A stretch of DNA of 64,000 nt from Lachnospiraceae bacterium JLR.KK002. GTDB taxonomy: Bacteria > Bacillota > Clostridia > Lachnospirales > Lachnospiraceae. Each line of letters begins with the position of its first letter. Position 1 is the stretch's first letter. Shown here piece by piece: positions 1 to 7,690 of the stretch. Under the pieces are notes generated by a model, which worked only from the letters and a program-made list of their open reading frames with translations, was not told the DNA's origin and did not search any database. The stretch lies in contig JAYMNP010000001.1 in assembly GCA_036941025.1 (NCBI GenBank), positions 124,001-188,000 on the forward strand, given 5' to 3'. Position numbers and translations under genes: made by a program.

Positions 1-744
1 AAGACAGAATGGTTTAAAGTATTTCCTTTTGTGATTGTGGCAATCAATATTCTGATTGCAGTAGGTTCCGATTTTGAATCTGCCATCAAGGGTGCGCAGG
101 CGCTGGCAGAGACAGGGTCCAGATACTGGTTTTCCAACGAAGGCGTATGGAGATACGGCGGATGGTGGAACTGGGTCAACGGTATTGCAGGAATCATCAA
201 TATTTTCTGTATGACAGGATGGTGGGGTATTTATACTTCCAAAAAGAAAGACGATATGCTGTGGCCGGATATGACCTGGTGCTTCATTATTGCATATGAT
301 CTCTGGAACTTTGAATATACATATCTGAATCTGCCCACCCATTCCTGGTACTGCGGATTTGCTTTGCTGCTGGCTCCCACCTTTGCAAACAAATTCTGGA
401 ACAAGGGCGGCTGGATTCAGAACCGTGCCAACACGCTGGCTACTTGGTGTATGTTTGCTCAGGTATTCCCCTTATTCCAGGTCAGCGGCAGGTTCTCCGT
501 GCTTCCGTCTCTGTACGGACCGGGATATGCAGACGGTATGGCTCTGACCAGTTCGGCACAGCCCACCTATGCAGATCCAAGGGCGCAGGGAATTGTGGCA
601 CTGATTGCACTGGGCGCCAATGTAATCTGTCTTACAGCCATTATCAAACGTGCTGTGGAGCAGAAAAAGAATCCATACAAAGAAGAAATCTTTACAGATC
701 AGAAGGATTTCCAGATTGCTATGGCAAGAGCAGAGGAGCAGTAG
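1..744 (+). CDS. DUF5692-like multipass membrane protein (5' end outside window)
   Basis: The frame is open from the first base, so the GTG at 31 is not the true start and the gene begins outside the window; 247 residues are visible. About six hydrophobic stretches rich in Trp and Tyr alternate with short loops, for example FVIVAINILIAVG, GIAGIINIFCMTGWWG, CGFALLLAPTF and GIVALIALGANVICL, and the tail is charged (ARAEEQ). This resembles a family of uncharacterised Clostridia membrane proteins I associate with DUF5692. The family assignment is from memory and no function can be given. The gene ends just before a two-sided terminator shared with the opposed EpsG-like gene. Confidence 0.6.
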   Translation, partial: KTEWFKVFPFVIVAINILIAVGSDFESAIKGAQALAETGSRYWFSNEGVWRYGGWWNWVNGIAGIINIFCMTGWWGIYTSKKKDDMLWPDMTWCFIIAYDLWNFEYTYLNLPTHSWYCGFALLLAPTFANKFWNKGGWIQNRANTLATWCMFAQVFPLFQVSGRFSVLPSLYGPGYADGMALTSSAQPTYADPRAQGIVALIALGANVICLTAIIKRAVEQKKNPYKEEIFTDQKDFQIAMARAEEQ

Positions 745-764
745 GAATTACTGTTTTCGATATA

Positions 765-794
765 AAAAGAATCCGGCAAAGCCGGATTCTTTTT
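765..794. terminator. Bidirectional Rho-independent terminator
   Basis: An 11-bp perfect stem (AAGAATCCGGC / GCCGGATTCTT, loop AAA) has an A run before it and a T run after it, so it can end transcription from both sides. It separates the convergent DUF5692-like and EpsG-like genes, and the stop codon of the latter lies inside it. Confidence 0.85.
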
Positions 795-1950
795 ATGGAG
801 CTGCAACAGGGCTGGAACTGCTTTTGTCCAGCAGGCTGACGTAAGGGTAGACCCGGTGGAATCCCCGGTTTGCTGCAAAGAGAAAGTATCCAAGGCCAAA
901 CAGCAGAAACAGCAGCAGGACGCCGCGATATGTCAGAGTAAATTTTCCGGAGGATTCTGTTTTTTTCGGTTTCTCCCGGAAAGAGTAAATCAGTTCCGGG
1001 ACGGCAATCAGGGAAAATATAAAGGGATAGACGGCAAACCGTTCCAGAATAAAATGCTTTGTGATAAACAGTGTAATCAGAAACTGGTACAGGGCGCTGT
1101 TTTGAAAGATTCTGCCCTGGGGGGAATCCTCCAGCCGGTTTCGGAACAGATAAATCAGCAGGCAGTAAATTCCGGAGGGGATAATGTAGTCAAATCCATT
1201 GGAATTCCAGAAGTAGCCGCCCTGGTAAGCAGCATATTTTACCGGGAGAATGGGAGCCAGGAACTGAAACAGAGGATCAAAGAACAGATATAGCAGGAGT
1301 GTGGCTCCTGTCAGCAGTCCCAGGGCTTTCCGGCTGAATTTCAGAGGCAGCAGGAAATACAGAGGGTAAAGGAACAGCAGTGAGTTGTGGAACAGGCCTC
1401 CCAGCAGTATGAAAATGGTAAATGGCAGCAGTTTCCTGTTTTTCAGATAAGGATAAGCCAGCATGAAAAAGGCGGTGGCAATGGACTGGCGTATCAGGTT
1501 CATGTTGTATGCCAGAAACTGCAGGGTAATATAGAGATACACGCTCACCCAGGGAATTCTGGAAAAACGGTAAATAAACTGCATGGATACAGCCATCAGA
1601 AAAATATTAATGATAAGCAGAAAGAGAAGCCAGGGACATCCTGCCAGGGAAAAGAGTTTGCATACCGCATAATAGAGGGGTTCTTCCGGATAAATAAGAA
1701 AAATGTCCTGAAAAGACCAGCCGGATACAAAGGCATAAATATCCCGGTAGGAAAAATAATCAAAGCCAATGGCATAGCGGAAGGATGCCAGAAAAGTAAG
1801 CAGAAGAAAAGCAGCAGCCAGATAAAAGGCGGCTGCTTTCTTCTGGTGTTGTACACCCGTATGATTACTGTTGTGAAAATGTATGTTTTTTTCCGTAAAA
1901 ATATATCCCAGTCCCGTAAGTACGGAAATCGTAAAATAGTAAACAGCCAT
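793..1950 (-). CDS. EpsG-family membrane protein (polysaccharide polymerase-like)
   Basis: 385 residues with about ten hydrophobic segments. The early region has the EpsG-type signature of Arg-Tyr-Ala-Ile-Gly-Phe-Asp-Tyr-x-x-Tyr-Arg-Asp, followed by a conserved Asn-Leu-Ile-Arg-Gln-Ser motif (YNMNLIRQS) typical of EpsG/Wzy-like proteins that polymerise exopolysaccharide repeat units at the outer face of the membrane. The start ATG follows AAAGGA with a normal gap. It is the last gene of a minus-strand group with the secreted and anchored proteins at 2031-3179. No glycosyltransferase genes sit next to it, so the polymer and its role are unknown. EpsG family membership is fairly secure; the reaction is inferred. 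Confidence 0.75.
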   Translation of the reverse strand: MAVYYFTISVLTGLGYIFTEKNIHFHNSNHTGVQHQKKAAAFYLAAAFLLLTFLASFRYAIGFDYFSYRDIYAFVSGWSFQDIFLIYPEEPLYYAVCKLFSLAGCPWLLFLLIINIFLMAVSMQFIYRFSRIPWVSVYLYITLQFLAYNMNLIRQSIATAFFMLAYPYLKNRKLLPFTIFILLGGLFHNSLLFLYPLYFLLPLKFSRKALGLLTGATLLLYLFFDPLFQFLAPILPVKYAAYQGGYFWNSNGFDYIIPSGIYCLLIYLFRNRLEDSPQGRIFQNSALYQFLITLFITKHFILERFAVYPFIFSLIAVPELIYSFREKPKKTESSGKFTLTYRGVLLLFLLFGLGYFLFAANRGFHRVYPYVSLLDKSSSSPVAAP

Positions 1951-2030
1951 GATAAGTCCTTTCTTTATATCTATATACTGCGGCAGACGGGTGAATTATG
2001 TAATCAGTCTGTTATATCGGTATCCTGAAA

Positions 2031-2612
2031 TTACTGAATGGATGTTTTCCTTACCACAAAGGTAGGCGTTACGTTAAAGGTGGCGCTTTCTGATACATCC
2101 TGGCCCAGAGTTCCTACCACATACAGAGCTCCGTCCTGATTTGCATCCAGAATCAGAACATTCATTTCATTTGTCTGGTTCTGCTGCAGCCATCTGGTGT
2201 TGGCCAGATCCTTCGGCATTTCGTTTGCAACTTCTTCCTGTTTCAGACCAATGGCAATCTGGTGTGCATTGACTGCGCCGGTGTTGCTCCAGGTTGTATT
2301 TTTCAGCTTGCTGATGTCAATTCTGGTGGAAGCCACGTCTACCTGAACCGGAACGTTTGAGTTATTCTTCACATTGATTCTGGGAGAAATAACTTTGTTC
2401 TGGGTGGAAAGGCTGTTGCTGATGTTAAAAGGTACAAAGGATGGCATGGTGACGGTGAGAATCGTCGGTTCTACAGTTCCTACCATCTCCACCTGTCCGG
2501 AACCTCCAACGGGAATGTCTCTGGTGGAAGCAGGCTCAGCGGCGAATGCAGTTGAGGAAAAGAGCAGACATGCTGCCAGTACAAGCTGTAAAAACATGGT
2601 TTTTTTCTTCAT
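2031..2612 (-). CDS. Secreted beta-rich protein, signal peptide
   Basis: 194 residues from the ATG at 2612, which has AGGAGG 7 bases upstream; a longer frame from 2660 adds 16 residues that overlap the ribosome site and is rejected. MKKKTMFLQLVLAACLLF followed by SSTAFAAE is a signal peptide with an Ala-x-Ala cleavage site. The mature part is Ser/Thr/Asn/Val rich with alternating hydrophobic positions (VEPTILTVTMPSFVPFNIS), which suggests a beta-sandwich similar in feel to WxL-type surface proteins, though no WxL motif is seen. It sits 57 bases behind the anchored protein at 2670-3179 and probably acts with it at the cell surface. Function unknown. Confidence 0.75.
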   Translation of the reverse strand: MKKKTMFLQLVLAACLLFSSTAFAAEPASTRDIPVGGSGQVEMVGTVEPTILTVTMPSFVPFNISNSLSTQNKVISPRINVKNNSNVPVQVDVASTRIDISKLKNTTWSNTGAVNAHQIAIGLKQEEVANEMPKDLANTRWLQQNQTNEMNVLILDANQDGALYVVGTLGQDVSESATFNVTPTFVVRKTSIQ

Positions 2613-2669
2613 ATGTATACCTCCTGTCCCCGTCTGCCGCAGTATAATAGCGTGGTTCATGGAGCGGTG

Positions 2670-3179
2670 TCAGTTCTGCACCGTAATGGTAATCTGGGCT
2701 CCTGTCTGCCCGATATATTCTCCGCTGTCTTCTTCATACGCCAGGAAATAAGCGGTGGCGTTATAAGTTCCTTTTTCCAGAACCTTATCCAGTTTGACAT
2801 TTTCAATGTAAGTTCCCGGTTTTAAATATCTGGAAGCATAAATTTCCTCGTTTGTATCGTCAATCAGAATGCTGACCCGCAGGAGCTTTGCATTGTTTCC
2901 GGGATTTTCAATCAGCAGGTTGCCTTCCGAGGTTCCGTTCAGGAAAACGGGAGAGGTGTTGATGGAAAATGCAATCATGCTGCGGTCCAGAAGATTCTGC
3001 AGTTCTTTTCTCCGTTCGTCCACATCCACACCCGGCAGAATGCCGGCAGTTGCATTGTCGTCGTATAAAAGGTCGTTATCATCTTCTTTTGTAAACAGAA
3101 AATAGCAGACGACAATGGTAAGGATAAGGAGCAGAAGTATTGCTGCGATAATCAGAGCTCGTTTTTTACCTTTACTCAT
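2670..3179 (-). CDS. Membrane-anchored extracellular protein
   Basis: 169 residues. After a short basic start (MSKGKKR) there is one long membrane segment (ALIIAAILLLLILTIVVCYFLF); the rest is predicted outside and looks like a beta-sandwich (ENPGNNAKLLRVSILID, LEKGTYNATAYFLAYEE), like domains that decorate or sense surface structures. The start has a strong AGGAGG site. It is the first gene of the minus-strand group with the secreted protein and the EpsG-like gene, and the pairing suggests a cell-surface assembly. I do not recognise a named family. Confidence 0.7.
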   Translation of the reverse strand: MSKGKKRALIIAAILLLLILTIVVCYFLFTKEDDNDLLYDDNATAGILPGVDVDERRKELQNLLDRSMIAFSINTSPVFLNGTSEGNLLIENPGNNAKLLRVSILIDDTNEEIYASRYLKPGTYIENVKLDKVLEKGTYNATAYFLAYEEDSGEYIGQTGAQITITVQN

Positions 3180-3298
3180 AAATTTGATTCCTCCTGTTCT
3201 TTCGTTGATATAAATTGTTTGTTTTTATCAGTATATAGCGAAAATTAGTGAAATTCAAGTAAAATTAGTCGACAAATTTCTGTATATTTCGACAATTT

Positions 3299-3618
3299 AT
3301 GAAATTATTCGACAATTATAAGGAGATATGTGCTTTGATTGAAAAGGCAAAGCCACTACATGTTTCAGAATGGACAGACGAAATAAACCGCTGGAAAATG
3401 GAATATCCGATTGACATGGAAAAAAGCGGTTTGACGTCGCAATCGGGGCGAAAGGCATCCGTGTTACAAAACCAGAAGATATAAAAACAGCTTTGATAAG
3501 TGCAAAGCAGAATACGAAAACGCCTGCGGTTATTGAATTTATCATAGACAGAGAACTCAATGTCAGGCCGATTGTCCCGCCAGGAAACTCCCTGAATGAC
3601 ATGATGAAATATGGATAG
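3299..3618 (+). pseudogene. Acetolactate synthase large subunit remnant
   Basis: Two pieces in different frames. Bases 3299-3425 encode a segment with EWTDEINRWKMEYP, which fits the middle of thiamine-diphosphate acetolactate synthases. Bases 3430-3618 encode FDVAIGAKGIRVTKPEDIK, then AVIEFIIDRELNVRPIVPPG and a stop, which is the C-terminal end of that family (IlvB-like). The catalytic core between them is missing, so this is an internally deleted, non-functional leftover. It lies next to the split MBL gene and is chromosomal, outside the mobile array. Identification is from recognisable family motifs; I am confident that it is broken. Confidence 0.7.
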
Positions 3619-3642
3619 GTTACAATAAACTGGACAAGTTTT

Positions 3643-3883
3643 TTAACCCTGTTTGATAAATGGGTATGCGGGGTATTCTTTCTGTACCTCTGTTTTAAAG
3701 ATGTCAGCATCCGCACAATTTGCCGCAATCTTTTTCAGATTTTCCAGATAGTCGATTTTCGTTTGTGCGTCTTTTAAGTCCTCCGGTGTGTAATGTGAGG
3801 TCAGAATCAGGTCATAACCCTTTTCAATATAACTGCGGAGTTCTGCGATAATTCCGTCAGCGTGATCTGCACCCGCAACGATT
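3643..3883 (-). pseudogene. 3' part of split metallo-beta-lactamase-like gene
   Basis: This minus-strand piece encodes IVAGADHADGIIAELRSYIE to the stop, the C-terminal third of an MBL-fold-like protein. The 5' part lies 41 kb away at 44921-45440. Joining them through the shared GAGT gives Gly-His-Asp-Cys-His-Ser-Ile-Val-Ala-Gly with no frame break: 520 + 4 + 241 bases make 255 codons. Reading further upstream from here enters element A, so the apparent ATG at 3912 is an artefact of the insertion. Without a promoter and N-terminus this part should be inactive. Confidence 0.9.
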
Positions 3884-3893
3884 GAGTTCGAAT
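3884..3893. repeat. attL core of the IME array
   Basis: GAGTTCGAAT. The GAGT recurs at 27522, 35581 and 44917 and is the only base string shared by both sides of the split gene, so it is the strand-exchange core or part of it. The following TCGA is element sequence, shared with the left ends of B and C. Confidence 0.8.
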
Positions 3894-3909
3894 AAGCAAA
3901 AATGCTTAG
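3893..3909. promoter_or_regulatory. Operator-like palindrome at the left end of IME A
   Basis: TAAGCAAAAATGCTTAG differs at one position from TAAGCAAAAACGCTTAG at 7453-7469, which lies in the promoter region controlled by A's own Xre regulator. A second copy only six bases from the recombination core suggests that the regulator may also touch the att site. Confidence 0.5.
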
Positions 3910-3954
3910 CAAACCTAGTATTTATGCGGGTTTGCGGACTTTGGAAAGGTCTTT

Positions 3955-3973
3955 TGATAACAAATTGATAACA
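3955..3973. repeat. Integrase arm-site pair, IME A left end
   Basis: Two TGATAACA copies start at 3955 and 3966, one helical turn (11 bp) apart. The same pair is found at the right end of A (27403-27421). Paired direct repeats inside both ends are the usual form of arm-type sites bound by the N-terminal domain of tyrosine integrases; the role is inferred. Confidence 0.6.
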
Positions 3974-4050
3974 GTCGTTTAAGTGCGATTATTCTTACTG
4001 TCAAGTGGTTTGTTGGTGGGAGAATGATTTGCAAGAGGTTTAGATGACTA

Positions 4051-5321
4051 GTATAGCGAATATTAAATTGTTGATAGTTTAAATAGTTGCTGCTTCATCG
4101 GGATTAATTTCATCCATTTTATATGTCCAATGATAAACGATTGGATCGGCATTGATCTCATCGAAGTAGCGGTATATCCGCTCCGACAGTTCCTCCTTTG
4201 AATTGACGCGGATGCCTTTTAACATCTGCTTTGTCATTTTGCTGAAAAAGCTTTCAATCATATTCAGCCATGAAGTGTGTGTCGGGGTAAATACAAACAA
4301 AAAACGGCCTTCGGGTAACGTTGCAAGAAACTGTTGGGTTTCCTTTGAAGTATGGGCTGAGTGGTTGTCCAGTATCAGCCGTATTGTGTCACCCTCCGGG
4401 TATTTTACATCAAGAATCTTTAGAAACTCGATAAAATCAGAACTTTTGTGTGTCTGGCTGACCAATGGAATTGCCTCCCCTGTCAAAAGGTCAATACCTG
4501 CAGGCAGTGACAGCGTCCCAAGCCGCACATACTCATAATCCCGGCGGACATAACCTTTTTCCTCTGTCGGGGTATGGTCGGGATATTTGTTGGCAACAGC
4601 CTGGATGCCGGGTTTTTCATCATATGAAACAGTATGTGTCAAATGCCCGTTTTCCGGTATGATGATATTCCCATCAATGCCAAACTGCATCTCGACCTGC
4701 TTATAGACCAGGAGGACGTCATGCATCTTATTCTCAAAATCAGGGTCTTTCCGTTCAAGATAATACTTGATCCTGAATGGTTTTATATCCATCTTTTTGA
4801 GATATTTTTGGAGCCATGGTTTGGTAACTGTCTTTAAGCGTGGATAGCCGGCTTCTTCAGCATATGCCTGTATATGTCTGTGCAACGCAGCCAGTGTCCA
4901 TAATTCTGCAGCATAGCCAGGGTCACAGGGTTTTTGGCAGGCTATACTGACAATCCATGCTTTTGCATCGTCAGTAATCTCAACTGGTCTGCCGGAACGC
5001 TCGTCATCAAATATGGCAAGGTTAATTCCATTGTTAAGATAACGGTCAATACAGCGCCGGACGGTATTCACACTAATGCCCAGGCCGTCTGCGATAGCCT
5101 TGTCTGTCCTGGCTTCGGATTTCCATAGCAATATTCGGGCACGGTCAACAACCTGCGCCTGGATAGTTCTGGCTTTTATCAATGATTTTAGGTAATCACG
5201 TTCTTCATCTGATATTGTAATGCTATAAGATAACGCTGGCATAATCAGCCTCCATAAATTATATTTATTAAGTCTATTATACCAGATACCGAAACTATCA
5301 ACAACTTAATTTATGATATAC
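4051..5321 (-). mobile_element. IS630-family insertion sequence, copy 1
   Basis: 1271 bp flanked by TA at 4049-4050 and 5322-5323, as expected for IS630-family elements that duplicate TA. The ends are imperfect inverted repeats of about 30 bp sharing GTTGATAGTTT and starting GTATA. The element matches copy 2 at 26117-27387 in inverted orientation: the encoded proteins are identical, as are the end sequences I compared. Confidence 0.92.
4079..5242 (-). CDS. IS630-family DDE transposase
   Basis: 387 residues, full length for the family. The N-terminal half has an HTH region (KAIADGLGISVNTVRRCIDRY) that would bind the element ends. The DDE catalytic residues sit in SYDEKPGIQ, LILDNHSAH and LNMIESFFSKM. 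It would cut and join the element at TA dinucleotides. The reading frame is intact and identical in protein sequence to the copy at 26196-27359, so both may still be active. The gene occupies almost the whole IS and begins 79 bp from its end. Confidence 0.93.
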   Translation of the reverse strand: MPALSYSITISDEERDYLKSLIKARTIQAQVVDRARILLWKSEARTDKAIADGLGISVNTVRRCIDRYLNNGINLAIFDDERSGRPVEITDDAKAWIVSIACQKPCDPGYAAELWTLAALHRHIQAYAEEAGYPRLKTVTKPWLQKYLKKMDIKPFRIKYYLERKDPDFENKMHDVLLVYKQVEMQFGIDGNIIIPENGHLTHTVSYDEKPGIQAVANKYPDHTPTEEKGYVRRDYEYVRLGTLSLPAGIDLLTGEAIPLVSQTHKSSDFIEFLKILDVKYPEGDTIRLILDNHSAHTSKETQQFLATLPEGRFLFVFTPTHTSWLNMIESFFSKMTKQMLKGIRVNSKEELSERIYRYFDEINADPIVYHWTYKMDEINPDEAATI

Positions 5322-5323
5322 TA

Positions 5324-6706
5324 GTACAGCGTTTTTTTGATGCTCATATACTATCAAGGCTGTTTTTAACCAGCATATTTCCAGTTAAATGCTTTGGCTG
5401 TTAAATTGTATTGTTTAATAAAATTAAGGATGCTTTGAGCCATTTCCTCTACGGATTTATAGCTGCCTTTTTTCAAAAGCTTCCGATTGATGATACCAAA
5501 CCAGATTTCTATCTGGTTCACCCAGGAACTGTGCTTCGGCGTATATACAAAACGAATCCTGTGGCTTTCATCCATAAGGAAAGTTTCCCTGCTTTTCATG
5601 CTCTCCAGTATGCCTTTCTTTCCCTTAATACCAGGATCAACCGTAATGGAACATTTCTGTGCAACCAACTTTACAGGTCCTTCGGATTTATGGGTATTAA
5701 GACCATCACAGATAATGATATAGTTTTTATCTGCATCCTCTGATATAAGCTGCCCCACAGCATTGCAGAAATCTTCCTCATTTCGTGTGCTGTTCAGATA
5801 CGGTGACTGGATCCTGCCATCTGCAACACGCAGGAATGTGATCAGACTTATAGTGCCATGACGGATGTATTCAAACTCATGCAGCGCCGGGCTGCCCGGG
5901 CGTACCGGCTTGTCCGGATATTTGCGCTCCAATGCCTGGATCCCGGTCATTTCATCCGTGGAATATACTTCCGTACCGCATTCAGCAAGTTCCGAAGCCT
6001 GAAGATAGATGCCGCAGATTGTTTCAATTTTTTTTAAAGGATTCCGGGTTATCGTGCCTTTCCGGGGAGTTGAGCCAGTAACGGTTTTTCCATGGTGCGA
6101 TACCCGCAAATTTAAGGAACCTCTGTACACTTGCGACAGAAATGGATCCCACGATACCCTGCCTGACAGCTTCTTTCGCAAGGGATGCAAGATTCCAGCA
6201 GCTCAGCTCACAGCCAAAGTCTTTTGGGTTTTTACACGCCAGTTCATTGATGAGCATGATCTGTTCCGGGGTGAATACAGGCTCTTTTCCGGGTCTTTGT
6301 TTATCTGAAAGCACAGACTTTATGACATCAGACAGCTTTTTATCACCATCCGGTCCGTCATACTCCTCCGTCTGGGCAATAAGGTCTATGTTGTTATAAA
6401 AACGATTCCGCCATATGCTGACAGTCGAATAGGTGGTTCCAAGCGCTTCTGCGATCTGGGTATTGTTTTTCTCCTCCGCGGCCATCAATATAATTTTGGA
6501 TCGGGTCACAATACATGATGGCAGGGAATAGCTGGTGCTGAAATTTTTTAATATTGTTTCTGCCTTATCAGACAAAGTAAAAGAAGCAGCTTGAAAACCA
6601 CGCATAATATTCCCTCCAATTTGAACCAATTCCTGTTAAGATATTATTGCATATTTTATAAAAAAATGGAAGAAAAAAGTATATGGTTATCAAAGAAACA
6701 TTGTAC
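5324..6706 (-). mobile_element. Second IS630-family insertion sequence
   Basis: 1383 bp with inverted ends: TAGTACAGCGTTTTTTTGAT on the left and TAGTACAATGTTTCTTTGAT read inward from the right, each followed three bases later by CATATAC. It is flanked by TA at 5322-5323 and 6707-6708. The left TA is shared with the neighbouring IS copy, so one element inserted exactly at the target duplication of the other. Confidence 0.88.
5366..6605 (-). CDS. IS630-family transposase in two frames (A8 slip site)
   Basis: The start ATG at 6605 follows GGAGGG. The first frame encodes an HTH half (NTQIAEALGTTYSTVSIWRNR) and ends at KKN-stop near 6035. The second frame continues at once with KKIETICGIYLQ and holds the DDE motifs YSTDEMTGIQ, IICDGLNTHKS and VNQIEIWFG. 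The frame change (+1, equal to -2) falls in a run of eight A on the coding strand at about 6036-6043. With seven A the protein would be continuous at about 412 residues. This could be transcriptional slippage or programmed shifting, which some IS use, or a simple disabling insertion. Confidence 0.8.
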
Positions 6707-6724
6707 TAGCATAAATCCATATTT

Positions 6725-6772
6725 AAAACGCCCTTAGCTGTGGGTAGGAACTCATGGCTAAGGGCGTTTTTT
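6725..6772. terminator. Strong two-sided terminator after the IME A regulator
   Basis: A 14-bp perfect stem (AAAACGCCCTTAGC with its complement) around an 18-base loop ends in six T and is preceded by A bases. It ends the minus-strand Xre gene and shields the element from its left flank. Confidence 0.85.
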
Positions 6773-6782
6773 GTCGTGCTTG

Positions 6783-7313
6783 TCAATCGGTTTTTAGTTT
6801 GTCCTTGAACGCTTCGACTAAGGTATCGCTCAATTCCTTAGATGGGATATTCGCCCAATGCTGCGTAGTGTCAAACTTCGGGTAATTGTACCGCCACTGG
6901 TCGTAATCTTCCCTGCTGATTTCCTCGGCAGAGAGCTTTGTAGCCTGTTCCTGCCAAGCGGTAAGCATTTGCAGTAATTCGGCGGCATCCTTACTTTTGT
7001 CTTTGTTGACTTTCAAACAGACTTCTCCGTCTGCTTCACTGACGGTAAGACCGTAAATGTCCTCAAGTGCAAATAAGGTGTGCATAAGACCGATGTAGCT
7101 GTCAATGTCGGGTATGTCCAGAGCCTGCGGCGCAACGTCAAGAGCCTGTGCCAGTGCAGCCGCCAAGTCTGCTTTTGGCTTGCGTGAGCCAGTTTCGTAC
7201 TGTGCCAGACGCACGTCTGCGCTCCGTTCGGGAAAACCGACAAGCATACCAAGGTATTTCTGTGTCATGCCCCGCATGATGCGGAAAAAATGTATTCTTT
7301 CGCCAATCGCCAT
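6783..7313 (-). CDS. Xre-family regulator of IME A
   Basis: 176 residues. Residues 1-60 form an HTH_3 domain (MAIGERIHFFRIMRGMTQKY, then RLAQYETGSRKPKADLAAAL). The C-terminal part, with IDSYIGLMHTLFALED and a conserved DYDQWRYNYP, is the same architecture as in the IME B regulator. It is divergent from the HTH-integrase operon, with which it shares a 176-base control region carrying AAGC-N6-GCTTA-type palindromes. By analogy with ICE and phage regulators it should repress the integrase promoter and its own. The start has a weak AAGGAG-like site. Confidence 0.85.
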   Translation of the reverse strand: MAIGERIHFFRIMRGMTQKYLGMLVGFPERSADVRLAQYETGSRKPKADLAAALAQALDVAPQALDIPDIDSYIGLMHTLFALEDIYGLTVSEADGEVCLKVNKDKSKDAAELLQMLTAWQEQATKLSAEEISREDYDQWRYNYPKFDTTQHWANIPSKELSDTLVEAFKDKLKTD

Positions 7314-7419
7314 AATGTTTCACTCCTTGTTCGTATGTTTATAAGGAGTATAGCATATATGCTTAGAAAAAGTCAAGAATAAGCGAAACAAAAAAGTTTA
7401 ATATTTTCTTGCAAACCTA

Positions 7420-7469
7420 TTGACAGTAGCAAAAATGTTTAGTATTATGAATTAAGCAAAAACGCTTAG
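7420..7469 (+). promoter_or_regulatory. xis-int promoter of IME A with overlapping operators
   Basis: TTGACA (7420), a 17-base spacer, then TATTAT (7443-7448). The end of the spacer contains AGCAAAAATGTTTAGT and the palindrome TAAGCAAAAACGCTTAG follows directly (7453-7469), so a repressor bound there would block polymerase. A further ATGCTTAGAAA lies near 7359 towards the regulator gene. Confidence 0.7.
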
Positions 7470-7489
7470 AAAGAGAAAGGAGAGGTTGT

Positions 7490-7690
7490 ATGGACAACAA
7501 ATTTATCCGTGTGGACGAGGTGGCGCAAGAGCTTTCCGTATCAAAGCCTTATGCTTACAAGCTCATCAAGAAATTAAATGACGAGCTGAAGGAGCAGGGG
7601 TTTATCACGATTGCGGGGCGTGTCAACCGCCAGTATTTTGAGGAAAGACTCTACGGGGCGGGGGAAAAACAGGGAAAGGAGATGGAGTAA
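7490..7690 (+). CDS. Small HTH protein, excisionase-like
   Basis: 66 residues with a strong AAAGGAGAG site. The protein is mostly one winged-helix/HTH module (VDEVAQELSVSKPYAYKLIK) followed by a basic wing (TIAGRVNRQYFEERLYG). Its stop codon is directly followed by the integrase ATG, so the two are translationally linked. Small HTH proteins in this place normally set the direction of recombination (excisionase). Homologues of the same size precede the integrase in IME B (28473) and IME C (37166). Excisionase activity is inferred from position. Confidence 0.75.
   Translation: MDNKFIRVDEVAQELSVSKPYAYKLIKKLNDELKEQGFITIAGRVNRQYFEERLYGAGEKQGKEME

Noticed and set aside
1387..2028. 213-codon plus-strand frame inside the EpsG-like gene
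   Set aside because: Low-complexity Lys/Gln-rich shadow opposite a membrane protein gene; no ribosome site.
3643..3912. 89-codon frame starting at 3912 as an independent gene
   Set aside because: The first ten codons are IME A sequence; the rest is the cut 3' part of the MBL-like gene.
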